Below, piece by piece: positions 8,584 to 17,359 of a stretch of 64,000 bases of DNA (position 1 is its first letter; every line of letters starts with the position of its first letter). The notes under the pieces are model-generated. The model had not been told where the DNA came from. It was given only the letters and a program-made list of their open reading frames with translations, and did not search any database. Origin of the DNA: Ilyomonas sp965247435 (GTDB taxonomy: Bacteria; Bacteroidota; Bacteroidia; Chitinophagales; Chitinophagaceae); NCBI GenBank assembly GCA_965247435.1, contig OZ252019.1, positions 930,001 to 994,000 on the forward strand, read 5' to 3'. A program made the position numbers and the translations under genes.

Positions 8584-9123
8584 GTGATGATTACAAACAT
8601 TTCCGACACAACAACCAATATGATATTCTTAAAACCAGGCATTGTCTCTCTTCTAATGATTGCGCTTGTTAGTTCCATAAGCTGTAAACCGACAAAGAAC
8701 ACTATGTATGAAGTTACAAAGCATTACAAGCCGGATGATCAGCAATTGTATGATACAATTGTACGGTTGGACAGCGCGTTTTTTGAAGCGTACAATACCT
8801 GTGCTGTTCACCTGAAAGTATATGGCTCTTTTTTCGCCGATAACATAGAATTTTACCACGATAAGGGCGGCTTGATGACTTCAAAACAGGACATTATTGA
8901 TGCTACCAACAGAAACATTTGTGGAAAAGTGACGCGGGAACTGGTAAAGGGAAGTATAGAAGTTTATCCAATCAAAAACTTTGGTGCTGTGGAGATTGGC
9001 TTGCATAAATTTCATAATAACGAGGAGCCTGCCGGCACACCATCGAAAGTTGGACGGTTTATGATAATATGGGAAAACACAAATGAGGAATGGAAAGTAA
9101 AAAGAGTAGTAAGCCTCCACTGA
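8584..9123 (+). CDS. Putative lipoprotein with DUF4440/SnoaL-like domain
   Basis: 179 residues. A hydrophobic N-terminal stretch ends at a lipobox-like SSISC (Cys at about 34), so a lipoprotein is likely. The mature part, LYDTIVRLDSAFFEAYNTCAVHLKVYGSFFADNIEFYHDKGGLMTSKQDIIDA, then VGRFMIIWENTNEEWKVKRVVSLH, fits the NTF2-like DUF4440/SnoaL cone fold. No catalytic residues can be assigned. The ATG at 8620 (MIFLKPGIVSLL) would give a more typical lipoprotein signal than the ATG at 8584. A strong terminator hairpin follows at 9194. It seems to be a single-gene unit. Confidence 0.82.
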   Translation: MMITNISDTTTNMIFLKPGIVSLLMIALVSSISCKPTKNTMYEVTKHYKPDDQQLYDTIVRLDSAFFEAYNTCAVHLKVYGSFFADNIEFYHDKGGLMTSKQDIIDATNRNICGKVTRELVKGSIEVYPIKNFGAVEIGLHKFHNNEEPAGTPSKVGRFMIIWENTNEEWKVKRVVSLH

Positions 9124-9193
9124 CCGGATAATAGCGCAGGAATAAGAAACCTAATGTTTTAAAAGGTAACAGAACAGCGCACCGCAACAGGAT

Positions 9194-9222
9194 AAAAAGC
9201 AGGTTTAACGACCTGCTTTTTT
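9194..9222 (+). terminator. Intrinsic terminator after the DUF4440-like gene
   Basis: Perfect 11-bp stem AAAAAGCAGGT / ACCTGCTTTTT around loop TTAACG, followed by T-rich sequence. It lies 71 bases past the stop at 9123. Confidence 0.85.
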
Positions 9223-9405
9223 ATTGCCTATTAAAATAACATTATAGTGTATGCTGTGATGTATGTGTGTTGAACATCTGCCATTACTTTGCGCGCATTA
9301 ATTATTTATTATTTGTTCATTAAAAGAAATTGTGACCTGTTATTCTGCAGTGCGATATAATACTGCTCCCTAATAAATAACAAAATGCCACGAATTAAAG
9401 ATTAT

Positions 9406-10668
9406 ATGAAAAAAGCAGTAGCTCTTTTATTTTGCGCGGTGATCTGTATAACGTGTTTTGCACAAAGAAACATGAAGGACGGCTATGTGGTGCTAAACAA
9501 CGGCGATACATTAAAAGGTTTTATAGATTACCGGGAATGGTATAAAAACCCGGTTAGCGTTTTGTATAGCGCTGGTAAAGAAAAAGGCCGCCAGGCCTAT
9601 AAAATTAAAGACATCAGCAGCTTTGCGGTTATCGGGCGCGAGGAGTACCGGCGCTATACTGTAAACATAAGTATGGACCGGCAAATGGTGGGCAATATTG
9701 GTGAGCGGGACACCTCAAGCAGCGAAGGCACGGTGTTTCTTAAAATAATAACGGAAGGTAAATATGTAACCTTGTTTTCCTATACGGATGATGTAAAGAA
9801 AAGGCTGTACGTATTGCCGGCAGATGCAGCCACACCGGTAGAGTTGCAGCATAGTGAATATATCTCCGACGGGCAGGTAGCCAATGCGCTGGAATACCGG
9901 AATGTATTGTCCCGCATTGCGCGTACATATACGCCGGACGCAAAAGATATAAAAGCGTTAATTTACGATCAGCCATATTCGCCGAATACAATGGCAGAAA
10001 TCTGTAACCGGATTAACGGGGTAACTGCAACAACAACTGCGAAGCAGCAGGATGCTGCTACACCATCGCGCTTTCGCTTCTTTGCAGGTGCAGGTATCAA
10101 CCGGGGATTGATAAGTTTTGGAGGCGCCAACCATTATGCCGGCAAAACGAAAGGCGCAACCTACGGGCCGGTAGTAATGGCCGGTGCAGACATCTTCATT
10201 AATCCTGCAATTGGCCGGATGTTTCTCCGGAGCCAGCTATCTGCGTCTGCATACAAAACGGAAGCTTACACATTCGTAAAATATTTTGAAGCGAAGGAGA
10301 ACTATTACCTGCAGTTTAAACAGCAGAACATTGCGCTGCATGAGCAATTGAATTATAACGTGTACAATGGACAACATTTAAAATGGTTTATAGGCGCGGG
10401 GGCGGGGTTTAATTTCTCTTCGTATCGCAAAAATGAAGAAACGTTTATCCGCCAGGGCCTGTCGGATACCACCACGCGTGTAAACAGCAATTATGTACCA
10501 ACCCTCAAAAAATTTTGGCTTAACGCGGTCTTCCGGTCTGGCTTTACGATCAGCAAACTGGATGTGGCGGTTGCGTATTATCCTAAAAGCGCGCTCTCTC
10601 AAAACACGACGACTAATGTTGATAACACATCGCTCCAGTTGCAGGTAGTTTACCTGTTCGGTAAGTAG
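9406..10668 (+). CDS. Unknown secreted protein, probable outer-membrane beta-barrel C-terminus
   Basis: About 420 residues from the ATG at 9406, chosen because it starts directly with a signal peptide (MKKAVALLFCAVICITCFAQ); an ATG at 9385 adds seven residues. The N-terminal half has GYVVLNNGDTLKGFIDYREW, a pattern common in uncharacterised Bacteroidota exported proteins. The C-terminal half (from about residue 215) has alternating aromatic/hydrophobic strands (FRFFAGAGINRGLISF..., LKWFIGAGAGFNFSSY) and ends with LQLQVVYLFGK, as in porin-like barrels of 8-10 strands. Function unknown. Confidence 0.78.
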   Translation: MKKAVALLFCAVICITCFAQRNMKDGYVVLNNGDTLKGFIDYREWYKNPVSVLYSAGKEKGRQAYKIKDISSFAVIGREEYRRYTVNISMDRQMVGNIGERDTSSSEGTVFLKIITEGKYVTLFSYTDDVKKRLYVLPADAATPVELQHSEYISDGQVANALEYRNVLSRIARTYTPDAKDIKALIYDQPYSPNTMAEICNRINGVTATTTAKQQDAATPSRFRFFAGAGINRGLISFGGANHYAGKTKGATYGPVVMAGADIFINPAIGRMFLRSQLSASAYKTEAYTFVKYFEAKENYYLQFKQQNIALHEQLNYNVYNGQHLKWFIGAGAGFNFSSYRKNEETFIRQGLSDTTTRVNSNYVPTLKKFWLNAVFRSGFTISKLDVAVAYYPKSALSQNTTTNVDNTSLQLQVVYLFGK

Positions 10669-10853
10669 ATTTTGGGATATTGGTTTTGAGCATTCCTTCA
10701 TAAACCTGTTTATACATTCACGGCTATTTGCTAAGTGCCCGGTAAAAATCAGGTTTCATTTTAAACCCGATAAAAAAACATAAACAGGGGAAACAGTATG
10801 CTTGGTAACGATTAACAGAAGCTATAAATCAAGTAAATTGGAAAGTGTATGCT

Positions 10854-12434
10854 TTACTCTTTTACAAACTTAAAAACGGTTGATCTTTTATCTTCCCATA
10901 TTTTCAAATAATACATGCCTGTGTATAATAAGTGTACATCTATCTGTGCCTTTGTAATTACATTGCTTTGTATAATGATTCCGTTTTGGTCAGTTATATA
11001 GTACTGCACATGTAGCGTTTGTAACCCTTTTATAAAGATTATATTTTTGGAAGGATTTGGGAAAAAACTAATTAATGTATCAGCATTTGTTTTACTAATA
11101 CTGTTTTCATTTACTATAAGATTGCTTATCTTTTTTGTTTTCAAATATCTTACCAAGGCGAAATAGCCGCCTGCTCCACTCATGTTTTTATCTTTTCTTG
11201 TATAACCTCCGGATAATATATCGCCATCCGGTTGTATCGCTATCGCATAAGCGCGGCTGTCTCCGCTTTCTATATTAGTTACTGCTTGTCCGTTATATCC
11301 AAACGTTTTATCCGGTTGTCCGTTAGTAAGATATCTGACAATAATAAATCGGCCTAAAAAATATTGCTTTAATAAATAGCCAACGGCTATAATTTTTCCA
11401 TCGTCCTGAATGTTTAAATCTTTAATAACACTATTGTTAATGTCCTGACCTGGAATCGTAATGCCGGAAGCAACAATTCCGTTATCACCAAAACCTTTAT
11501 CTTCTTCACCGGTTTCATTAAAGCGGGTTATAACATATTTGTCAAGCGAGGCTGTGCTGCCACCTGCTACAATTTTATTATTAGCCTGAACAGCAATTTT
11601 ATTTATAAAGTAACTTGTACCCTTATAAATGCCTGTAGTAATACCGTTGCCATTAAAAGTACTGTCAGGAAAACCATTACTTTTAAAACGGGCAATTACA
11701 ATTCCATTACCCGATACATTGCTTAAAATGGAGTAACAGCCTACAACAATTCTTCCGCGGTTATCTAAGGCAACAGATGGATACTGACCGAACGTTCGTT
11801 TGCTTCCAAGCTGAACAGTTGTGAGGCCATTAGTTCCAAAGCTGCTGTCCGTTTCTCCATTTTTCAGATACCTTCTTAAGGTAATAGCATGAGAACCGCT
11901 ACGAGTTTTCCAAACTTCGCCACAAACAATAATTTTATCATCTGGTAATATAGCTATTGAATAGCCAGGTGAAGGAAGTGTAAGCCAGCCGTTTTTTGCA
12001 AACGTAGCATCTATAGAACCATTGGCATTATACCGGTTGATATTATAACTCACTTTTGTATCGGATTCTAAACTGCCGATTGCAACTATTTTATTTGACG
12101 ATTGCTTTTTGATTTCATATAAGTTACCTCTGTCTTCATTAAAGCTCGTATAAACAATTCCGCTATCACCAAAAGATTTATCAAGCTTGCCATCAGGCAG
12201 GTATTTGGCTAATATATAATACGGGATGCCGCCGGCTGCTATAATTTTTCCATCGTTTAGTAATACAAGACTGTTTACAGCTACTTGTGCATAAGAAGCA
12301 AAGTATGTTTGAGGAGTTACTGCTTTACCATCTTTATTAAATGATGAATCAAGCATAGAATAAGAATTAACCTGTGCAAAAAGCGGGAAGCAAAAGAACA
12401 AAAGTGGTATCAGAAGAAGAACAGCTTTTTTCAT
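10854..12434 (-). CDS. Delta-60 repeat beta-propeller protein with T9SS sorting domain
   Basis: 526 residues. Signal peptide MKKAVLLLIPLLFFCFPLFAQ. Seven recognisable delta-60 repeats of 50-60 residues run from about residue 45 to 435 (pattern DGKIIA.G......I.RY..NG..D.SFG.NG); seven copies would close a beta-propeller. The last 70 residues are a T9SS type A domain (ISFFPNPSKNIIFIKG ... GMYYLKIWEDKRSTVFKFVKE). It should be a cell-surface or secreted protein; the ligand is unknown. A bidirectional hairpin at 12604-12637 separates it from the upstream oxidoreductase gene. Confidence 0.9.
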   Translation of the reverse strand: MKKAVLLLIPLLFFCFPLFAQVNSYSMLDSSFNKDGKAVTPQTYFASYAQVAVNSLVLLNDGKIIAAGGIPYYILAKYLPDGKLDKSFGDSGIVYTSFNEDRGNLYEIKKQSSNKIVAIGSLESDTKVSYNINRYNANGSIDATFAKNGWLTLPSPGYSIAILPDDKIIVCGEVWKTRSGSHAITLRRYLKNGETDSSFGTNGLTTVQLGSKRTFGQYPSVALDNRGRIVVGCYSILSNVSGNGIVIARFKSNGFPDSTFNGNGITTGIYKGTSYFINKIAVQANNKIVAGGSTASLDKYVITRFNETGEEDKGFGDNGIVASGITIPGQDINNSVIKDLNIQDDGKIIAVGYLLKQYFLGRFIIVRYLTNGQPDKTFGYNGQAVTNIESGDSRAYAIAIQPDGDILSGGYTRKDKNMSGAGGYFALVRYLKTKKISNLIVNENSISKTNADTLISFFPNPSKNIIFIKGLQTLHVQYYITDQNGIIIQSNVITKAQIDVHLLYTGMYYLKIWEDKRSTVFKFVKE

Positions 12435-12603
12435 AATTGTTTCGTTCAGGTTTGGAAAAAAGAGGTTGTGGATAGTATTTTTCTGGTTAATAATTAATAC
12501 TTCAAGATAACAACTTGCATAATAATAAACAATAAAAAGAAGTTGGCCGGTCCAGATGGGAAAGCTAAGTGCTTGGCGGTGTTAATGCAATATGATTTAC
12601 AAT

Positions 12604-12637
12604 AAAAAGCAGCAGGTTATTAAACCTGCTGCTTTTT
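12604..12637. terminator. Bidirectional-type terminator hairpin
   Basis: Perfect 15-bp stem AAAAAGCAGCAGGTT / AACCTGCTGCTTTTT around loop ATTA. Read on the minus strand it lies 78 bases past the stop of the Gfo/Idh gene (12715) and ends in a T-run, so it probably terminates that transcript. Its GCAGGTT core matches the stems at 9194 and 28853. Confidence 0.85.
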
Positions 12638-12714
12638 ATTGCTATAAATTGATTCTTCCCTAATTCTAAATAATCGCTGCGCTTTACAATAAGAAGTTTA
12701 AACACATAAGTTTA

Positions 12715-14046
12715 TCACACACTCGGCAATTTGTAACCGTTGTGGTATTCTTTCATAAAATATTCCTTGTTGATGGCTTCGTCGGTATAACGTTCTTTGG
12801 CGGCATCCCATTCCAGCTTCTTGCCGCTGCGGAAGGCCGCGTTGCCCATTTGCGCTACGGTAGCTATATGCACTGCCTCGCTGATCGGACAATGTAACGC
12901 CTCCATTTTGCGGCTGCGCACTACATCCACAAAGTTTTGCATGTGCTTGTCCACGCCGCTGTCCATTGACTTTTCAAATGGCTTGCTTACTTTATTACCG
13001 CTTGCTTTTTCTTCCAGCACTTCCCAGCCGCCGCGGCTTAGTACCAGCGTGCCATTATTGCCAATGTAGGCTATGCCATGGTCGCGTCCATACGAGCCGT
13101 TGCCAATACCCATCGCAGAATCCCACACCATATTAAACTTTTCAAACTCATACAAGGTTGTGAGCGTATCCGGCGTTTCTTCGTATAAGTCAGGATAGGC
13201 AAACCTGCCGCCCAATGCAGAGATGGATTTGGGCGTGCTTACATTCATACCGAGCAAACCGTAGTCGAGCAGGTGCACGCCCCAGTCGGTCATCAGGCCG
13301 CCGGCATAATCCCAAAACCAGCGAAAGTTAAAATGAAAGCGGCTGGAGTTGAAAGGCCGGGTGGGCGCGGGTCCCAGCCAGGTTTTATAATCCACGCCAG
13401 CGGGCGGCGCGCTGTCGGGCACCACGGGGCCGGGTTTCATCCAGTCCTGGTAGCACCATACTTTTACCGTGCGGATGTTGCCAAGCTGGCCGCTTTGTAC
13501 AAAGTCAACGGCGTTTTTAAAGTGCTGCTGGCTGCGCTGCCACTGGCCTACCTGTACTACGCGGTTATATTTCTGTTGCGCCTTTAGCATTACGCGGCAT
13601 TCGCCGATGGAATTGCCTACCGGCTTTTCGCAATAGACATCTTTGCCGGCCATCGCCGCTTCTATCATTATCAGCGCGTGCCAGTGGTCGGGCGTACCGA
13701 TGATCACCGCATCAATGTCTTTTTGCTCCAGCAGCTTCCGGTAATCGCTGTAGGTTTTTACTTTGGAAGCGTCAACGTTCAATCCTTTTAAATCATTCAT
13801 CCGGCTGTCCAGCACATTTTTGTCTATATCGCAAAGCGCTACGATATTCACGCCCTGCACTTTCGATGCGGCGGTTACATCTGCCCAGCCCATGCCTTTA
13901 ATACCAATGGCGCCGATGTTTACCTGGTCGCCGGGCAACATGCCGCTTTTTAAAATTGCAAATGCAGAGTTATTGACTGCCGATGCAACAATGCCTCCGC
14001 CAATTAATGCAGAAGATTGTTGAAGGAATTTTCGTCTGTTGTTCAT
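12715..14046 (-). CDS. Tat-exported Gfo/Idh/MocA-family oxidoreductase
   Basis: 443 residues. The N-terminus MNNRRKFLQQSSALIGGGIV is a twin-arginine signal. A Rossmann domain follows (VNIGAIGIKGMGWADV, about residues 41-56) with EKPVGNS carrying the family's catalytic-region Lys (about 140), then the alpha/beta C-terminal domain (FRWFWDYAGGLMTDWGVHLLDYG). Proteins of this type oxidise or reduce sugars or inositols with a tightly bound NAD(P), loaded before Tat export to the periplasm. It starts 23 bases after the stop of the T9SS propeller gene upstream, so the two may be co-transcribed. The substrate cannot be assigned. Confidence 0.92.
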   Translation of the reverse strand: MNNRRKFLQQSSALIGGGIVASAVNNSAFAILKSGMLPGDQVNIGAIGIKGMGWADVTAASKVQGVNIVALCDIDKNVLDSRMNDLKGLNVDASKVKTYSDYRKLLEQKDIDAVIIGTPDHWHALIMIEAAMAGKDVYCEKPVGNSIGECRVMLKAQQKYNRVVQVGQWQRSQQHFKNAVDFVQSGQLGNIRTVKVWCYQDWMKPGPVVPDSAPPAGVDYKTWLGPAPTRPFNSSRFHFNFRWFWDYAGGLMTDWGVHLLDYGLLGMNVSTPKSISALGGRFAYPDLYEETPDTLTTLYEFEKFNMVWDSAMGIGNGSYGRDHGIAYIGNNGTLVLSRGGWEVLEEKASGNKVSKPFEKSMDSGVDKHMQNFVDVVRSRKMEALHCPISEAVHIATVAQMGNAAFRSGKKLEWDAAKERYTDEAINKEYFMKEYHNGYKLPSV

Positions 14047-14069
14047 ATATGGTGTTAGATTTAAAATAG

Positions 14070-15716
14070 TTATTGTTTAATAAACGTTTTTGTGTACGGA
14101 TGGGTGCCGTCGCTTAGCCTGAGTATATAAGTTCCGGTTGCTAATTTGCCAACGTTGATGGTGTTTGTTTGAATAGCCGATGTTATGTAAATAGTATTAT
14201 TATAAACAGCGGCGCCCTGCAGATTGTAGATGCTGCAGGAATATTTACCTGCCGGTAAACCGTTTGTTTGCAGCAGAAAAGCGTCTTTAACAGGGTTGGG
14301 CAAAATGCTTATTCCTCCTTCCGGCCTGCTGATAGCTTTAGCTTCCTGTTGGCTCGTAGTACTAACAGTGGTTGCTGTTGCATACTTTACCACGCACATA
14401 GAGCCGGCTACATAAATATTGCTTTGCGCATCTATGCCCATGCCTACGGGGTAATTGTAAGAGCGCGCCGAACGCTTGTAATAAGCAATCCATTTTAATA
14501 CGCCGGCCGGCGTATATTGAATGGTAGCAAAAGGCGTATTGCGCTGGAAGGTAGCATAGCCCGAAGCGGTAACATTGCCGGCTGCATCTACCACAATGCC
14601 GCCCGAAGGCTTGTCCGATGCATGAAGGCTGTCATCGTATTGCTGGTTCCAAAGTAATTTACCGGCGGCATTACGTTTCACCACCAGCCAGTCATCGTTT
14701 ACATCACTGAGCGTTTTGTAACCTGCTATATAACTGTTGCCGTTTTTATCTGTTGTATAACCGCCGTAATAGCCGGGTGTCGAGTAGGTATGGTCGCTTT
14801 CCTTTTGCGCCCATAACATAGTACCGGCAGTGTTATATTTCAGGGTAATGATGCGCGGGTTGTTATAATACGTGATGGTATCTGTCTGGCCATTTACATA
14901 CACATTGTTACCGCCGTCTGTCCTTACTGAGTAACCAATTCCATTTTTATTAAGCTCAGCAAATTTCCTGTACCATGCGGTGTCGCCGTTAGGTTTGTAT
15001 TTAACCGTAATCAAATTGTTTAACTGGTACACGCCATCGGGTGTATAAGCACCGGTAGCTATTACAGCGCCGGCGTTATCTACCGTTACGGCTTTGCCTT
15101 GTCCATCCGTTATTTTTTTCACCCACACTGTTTGGCCCGTTGCATTTATTTTTTGCGTGATCATCCATTGGTCGGATCGCCCGGTTGATGAATTGTATTT
15201 TGTTTCGATGCCGGTTGTATAAGCGAAGCTTTTGGCGTCTATAGCAATCTCTGCCGGCTTTTGATTAGTGGCAACCGGGCCGTCGTACCGGTTTAGCCAA
15301 ACAACACTTCCTGCCGCGTTGTATTTAATGGTGAAAGCATAGCTGTGCGGAATGGTAACGGTACAGATATTACAGGCAGTATCGTAGCGCTGGCCGGTTA
15401 CATATACGTTACCATTATTGTCGGCCACTACGGCTGTGCCTACATCAAACGAATCTGCCACCGGAAAATAACTGATCCATTGCAGGGCGCCGCCACTGTT
15501 GTTTTTCAGTAAAAAATAATGGGTAAGCAAATAATTGTCCGGATCCTGCACATAGCCCGCAAGGTAAGAATTGCCTCCTGCATCTACGGCCACATCATTG
15601 GTAAAGTAAGTGGAAGTGCTATCGGTAAAACAGGTAGCCCAAAGTTTGGTTTGCGCATGTACGTTACTGCATATAAATATCCCTATCAACAACGTAAAAA
15701 TAACTTTCATAAGCAA
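14070..15716 (-). CDS. SBBP-like beta-propeller protein with T9SS sorting domain
   Basis: 548 residues. Signal peptide MLMKVIFTLLIGIFICSNVHAQ. About seven repeats of the SBBP kind (D..GN.YV.G........ IKYN..G...W...Y) run from residue 45 to about 460, consistent with a propeller. The C-terminus is a T9SS type A domain (GGISILPNPVKDAFLLQ ... TGTYILRLSDG..YTKTFIKQ). A T/Q/A-rich linker precedes it. The Tat oxidoreductase gene follows after 23 bases. It is expected on the cell surface; ligand unknown. Confidence 0.9.
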   Translation of the reverse strand: MLMKVIFTLLIGIFICSNVHAQTKLWATCFTDSTSTYFTNDVAVDAGGNSYLAGYVQDPDNYLLTHYFLLKNNSGGALQWISYFPVADSFDVGTAVVADNNGNVYVTGQRYDTACNICTVTIPHSYAFTIKYNAAGSVVWLNRYDGPVATNQKPAEIAIDAKSFAYTTGIETKYNSSTGRSDQWMITQKINATGQTVWVKKITDGQGKAVTVDNAGAVIATGAYTPDGVYQLNNLITVKYKPNGDTAWYRKFAELNKNGIGYSVRTDGGNNVYVNGQTDTITYYNNPRIITLKYNTAGTMLWAQKESDHTYSTPGYYGGYTTDKNGNSYIAGYKTLSDVNDDWLVVKRNAAGKLLWNQQYDDSLHASDKPSGGIVVDAAGNVTASGYATFQRNTPFATIQYTPAGVLKWIAYYKRSARSYNYPVGMGIDAQSNIYVAGSMCVVKYATATTVSTTSQQEAKAISRPEGGISILPNPVKDAFLLQTNGLPAGKYSCSIYNLQGAAVYNNTIYITSAIQTNTINVGKLATGTYILRLSDGTHPYTKTFIKQ

Positions 15717-15772
15717 GTCCTTTTAAGGGCAATATAGGCACTATTCTTATTACAATGAAATAAATGCGGCGA

Positions 15773-17062
15773 TCACTTCACCGCACTTATCTCATTCCAT
15801 CTTGTAGTGTAGCGCGGACTACGCAGTTCCTGGCGCATCTTCCAGTTTTTGGTAATGCCGGCAGCCGCAAATTTTACAATGTCATCGCGCATGGCGCTGT
15901 TAATATTATCTACTGCATTCATCAGCATCCGCTGGTTGCCGTTGCCGGCCTTATTTTGTTCAAATAAGTTCGCTTGTATAGAATCGTCGGGCACCAGCCC
16001 GCTCAGCATCACGCCCGCTTTGTTGTACAGCGTGCCCGGCTTATAAATCTTTTCTGCTAAAGACATTGCTGCTTTTATCAGCTCGTTGGTGGCGCTGGTA
16101 GCATGTGGCAATATATAGTAATGGCTTATAGTGCTGCCATAACTGTAACGATGCAATTCTGCTTCTCCACGCGGAGCTTTCACCACCACAAACGCACTGA
16201 TCATACTGGCAGCACTGTATTGCCGTCGCAGTTTGGCAGCCGCTATGGAAGTATAAGTAGCGATGGCCTCCTTTATCTCCTTCAAACCCGATACCGGTGC
16301 GCCGAACATACGCGTGGTAGCAATATTCTTTTTATTGGTAAGGGGGTCCTGCATTACAATAGCAGGTTCGCCCCGCAATTCTTTAAACAAGCGTACGCCA
16401 ACAACGCCGCCTAAAAAACTACGCGCCCATTCTTCGTTCATCAGTTGCAAATCGTAGGCGTTGCAAATACCGTAATCAATCAGTTTGGAGGCGTATTGAT
16501 GACCTATCCCCCACACGTCTCCAATAGGTGTTTGCTGCAGGGCTGTTGCAATTGTCTCCGGCGTATCTATTATTTTTATGCAGCCAGTCTGTGCTTTATT
16601 TTTCTTGGCAATGCGGTTGGCCACTTTTGCCAGCACTTTGGTAGGCGCCGCACCCACGCTCACTTTCACACCGGTCCATTGCTCAATCGTGTTCTTAAAA
16701 GAAGCACAGATATCATACACGCCGCCTACATCACCAAGGTTTACAAAAGCTTCGTCCACCGAATATACTTCCACATTATTTTCGCCGGCCAGTGTGCGCA
16801 ACGTTTCCATTACCCGCCAACTCATATCGCCATACAAATTGTAGTTGGAAGAAAACACATGCATACCGCTGCTTTCTACTAATTGTTTCACCTGGAAGTA
16901 AGGCACCGCCATCGTTACGCCCATCTTTACGGCCTCGTCGGTACGCGATACCACGCAGCCATCGTTGTTGCTAAGTACTACCACAGGCTTTTCAGCTATG
17001 TCGGGGCGAAACACGCGTTCACACGAGCAATAAAAGCTATTGCAGTCCACAATGGCGATCAT
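15773..17062 (-). CDS. umuC: Y-family DNA polymerase V catalytic subunit UmuC
   Basis: 429 residues, the size of UmuC. DCNSFYCSCERVF opens the palm, VVVLSNNDGCVVSRTDEAVKMGV is the UmuC fingers/palm signature, and VEVYSVDEAF carries the catalytic Asp-Glu pair (about residues 101-102). The helix-hairpin-helix region (IGDVWGIGHQYASKL) and little-finger domain follow; the C-terminus (QELRSPRYTTRWNEI) fits DUF4113. It performs error-prone translesion synthesis during the SOS response. No umuD lies next to it in this window, either before or after, so the partner must be encoded elsewhere or be absent. Confidence 0.93.
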   Translation of the reverse strand: MIAIVDCNSFYCSCERVFRPDIAEKPVVVLSNNDGCVVSRTDEAVKMGVTMAVPYFQVKQLVESSGMHVFSSNYNLYGDMSWRVMETLRTLAGENNVEVYSVDEAFVNLGDVGGVYDICASFKNTIEQWTGVKVSVGAAPTKVLAKVANRIAKKNKAQTGCIKIIDTPETIATALQQTPIGDVWGIGHQYASKLIDYGICNAYDLQLMNEEWARSFLGGVVGVRLFKELRGEPAIVMQDPLTNKKNIATTRMFGAPVSGLKEIKEAIATYTSIAAAKLRRQYSAASMISAFVVVKAPRGEAELHRYSYGSTISHYYILPHATSATNELIKAAMSLAEKIYKPGTLYNKAGVMLSGLVPDDSIQANLFEQNKAGNGNQRMLMNAVDNINSAMRDDIVKFAAAGITKNWKMRQELRSPRYTTRWNEISAVK

Positions 17063-17306
17063 GGAAATTATGTTTTTAATTTGCTAATAAGTTTAGCAAA
17101 GCTAACGCCTTTCTGTTTAGTTGAAATCAAACAAGGAATAGATGTGTATAACTACCGGCTTATCACTGCACGCGCCGGCTAAAGTGGCCTTTTAATAAGG
17201 TTGCATACCACATAGCCCAGGCATTATACTCTACAAAGCTTTACCAGGCAATGCCTGCCCTGAAAATCAGGAAAAATATACGACTGATTACCAGTATGCT
17301 CACTGC

Positions 17307-17355
17307 GCTGTATGTTTTAAGGTACGCAAGTTGAAGGTGGTTTAAAACATACAGC
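17307..17355 (+). promoter_or_regulatory. 14-bp perfect inverted repeat abutting a start codon
   Basis: GCTGTATGTTTTAA at 17307-17320 and its exact reverse complement TTAAAACATACAGC at 17342-17355, separated by 21 bases. The right arm ends four bases before the ATG at 17360. As RNA it would form a stem that buries the ribosome-binding region; as DNA it could be an operator. No T-run follows, so it is not a terminator for this direction. Confidence 0.7.
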
Positions 17356-17359
17356 ATCT

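Noticed and set aside
16103..16882. Long open frames opposite umuC
   Set aside because: They lie wholly antisense to a well-supported UmuC and carry no domain of their own.
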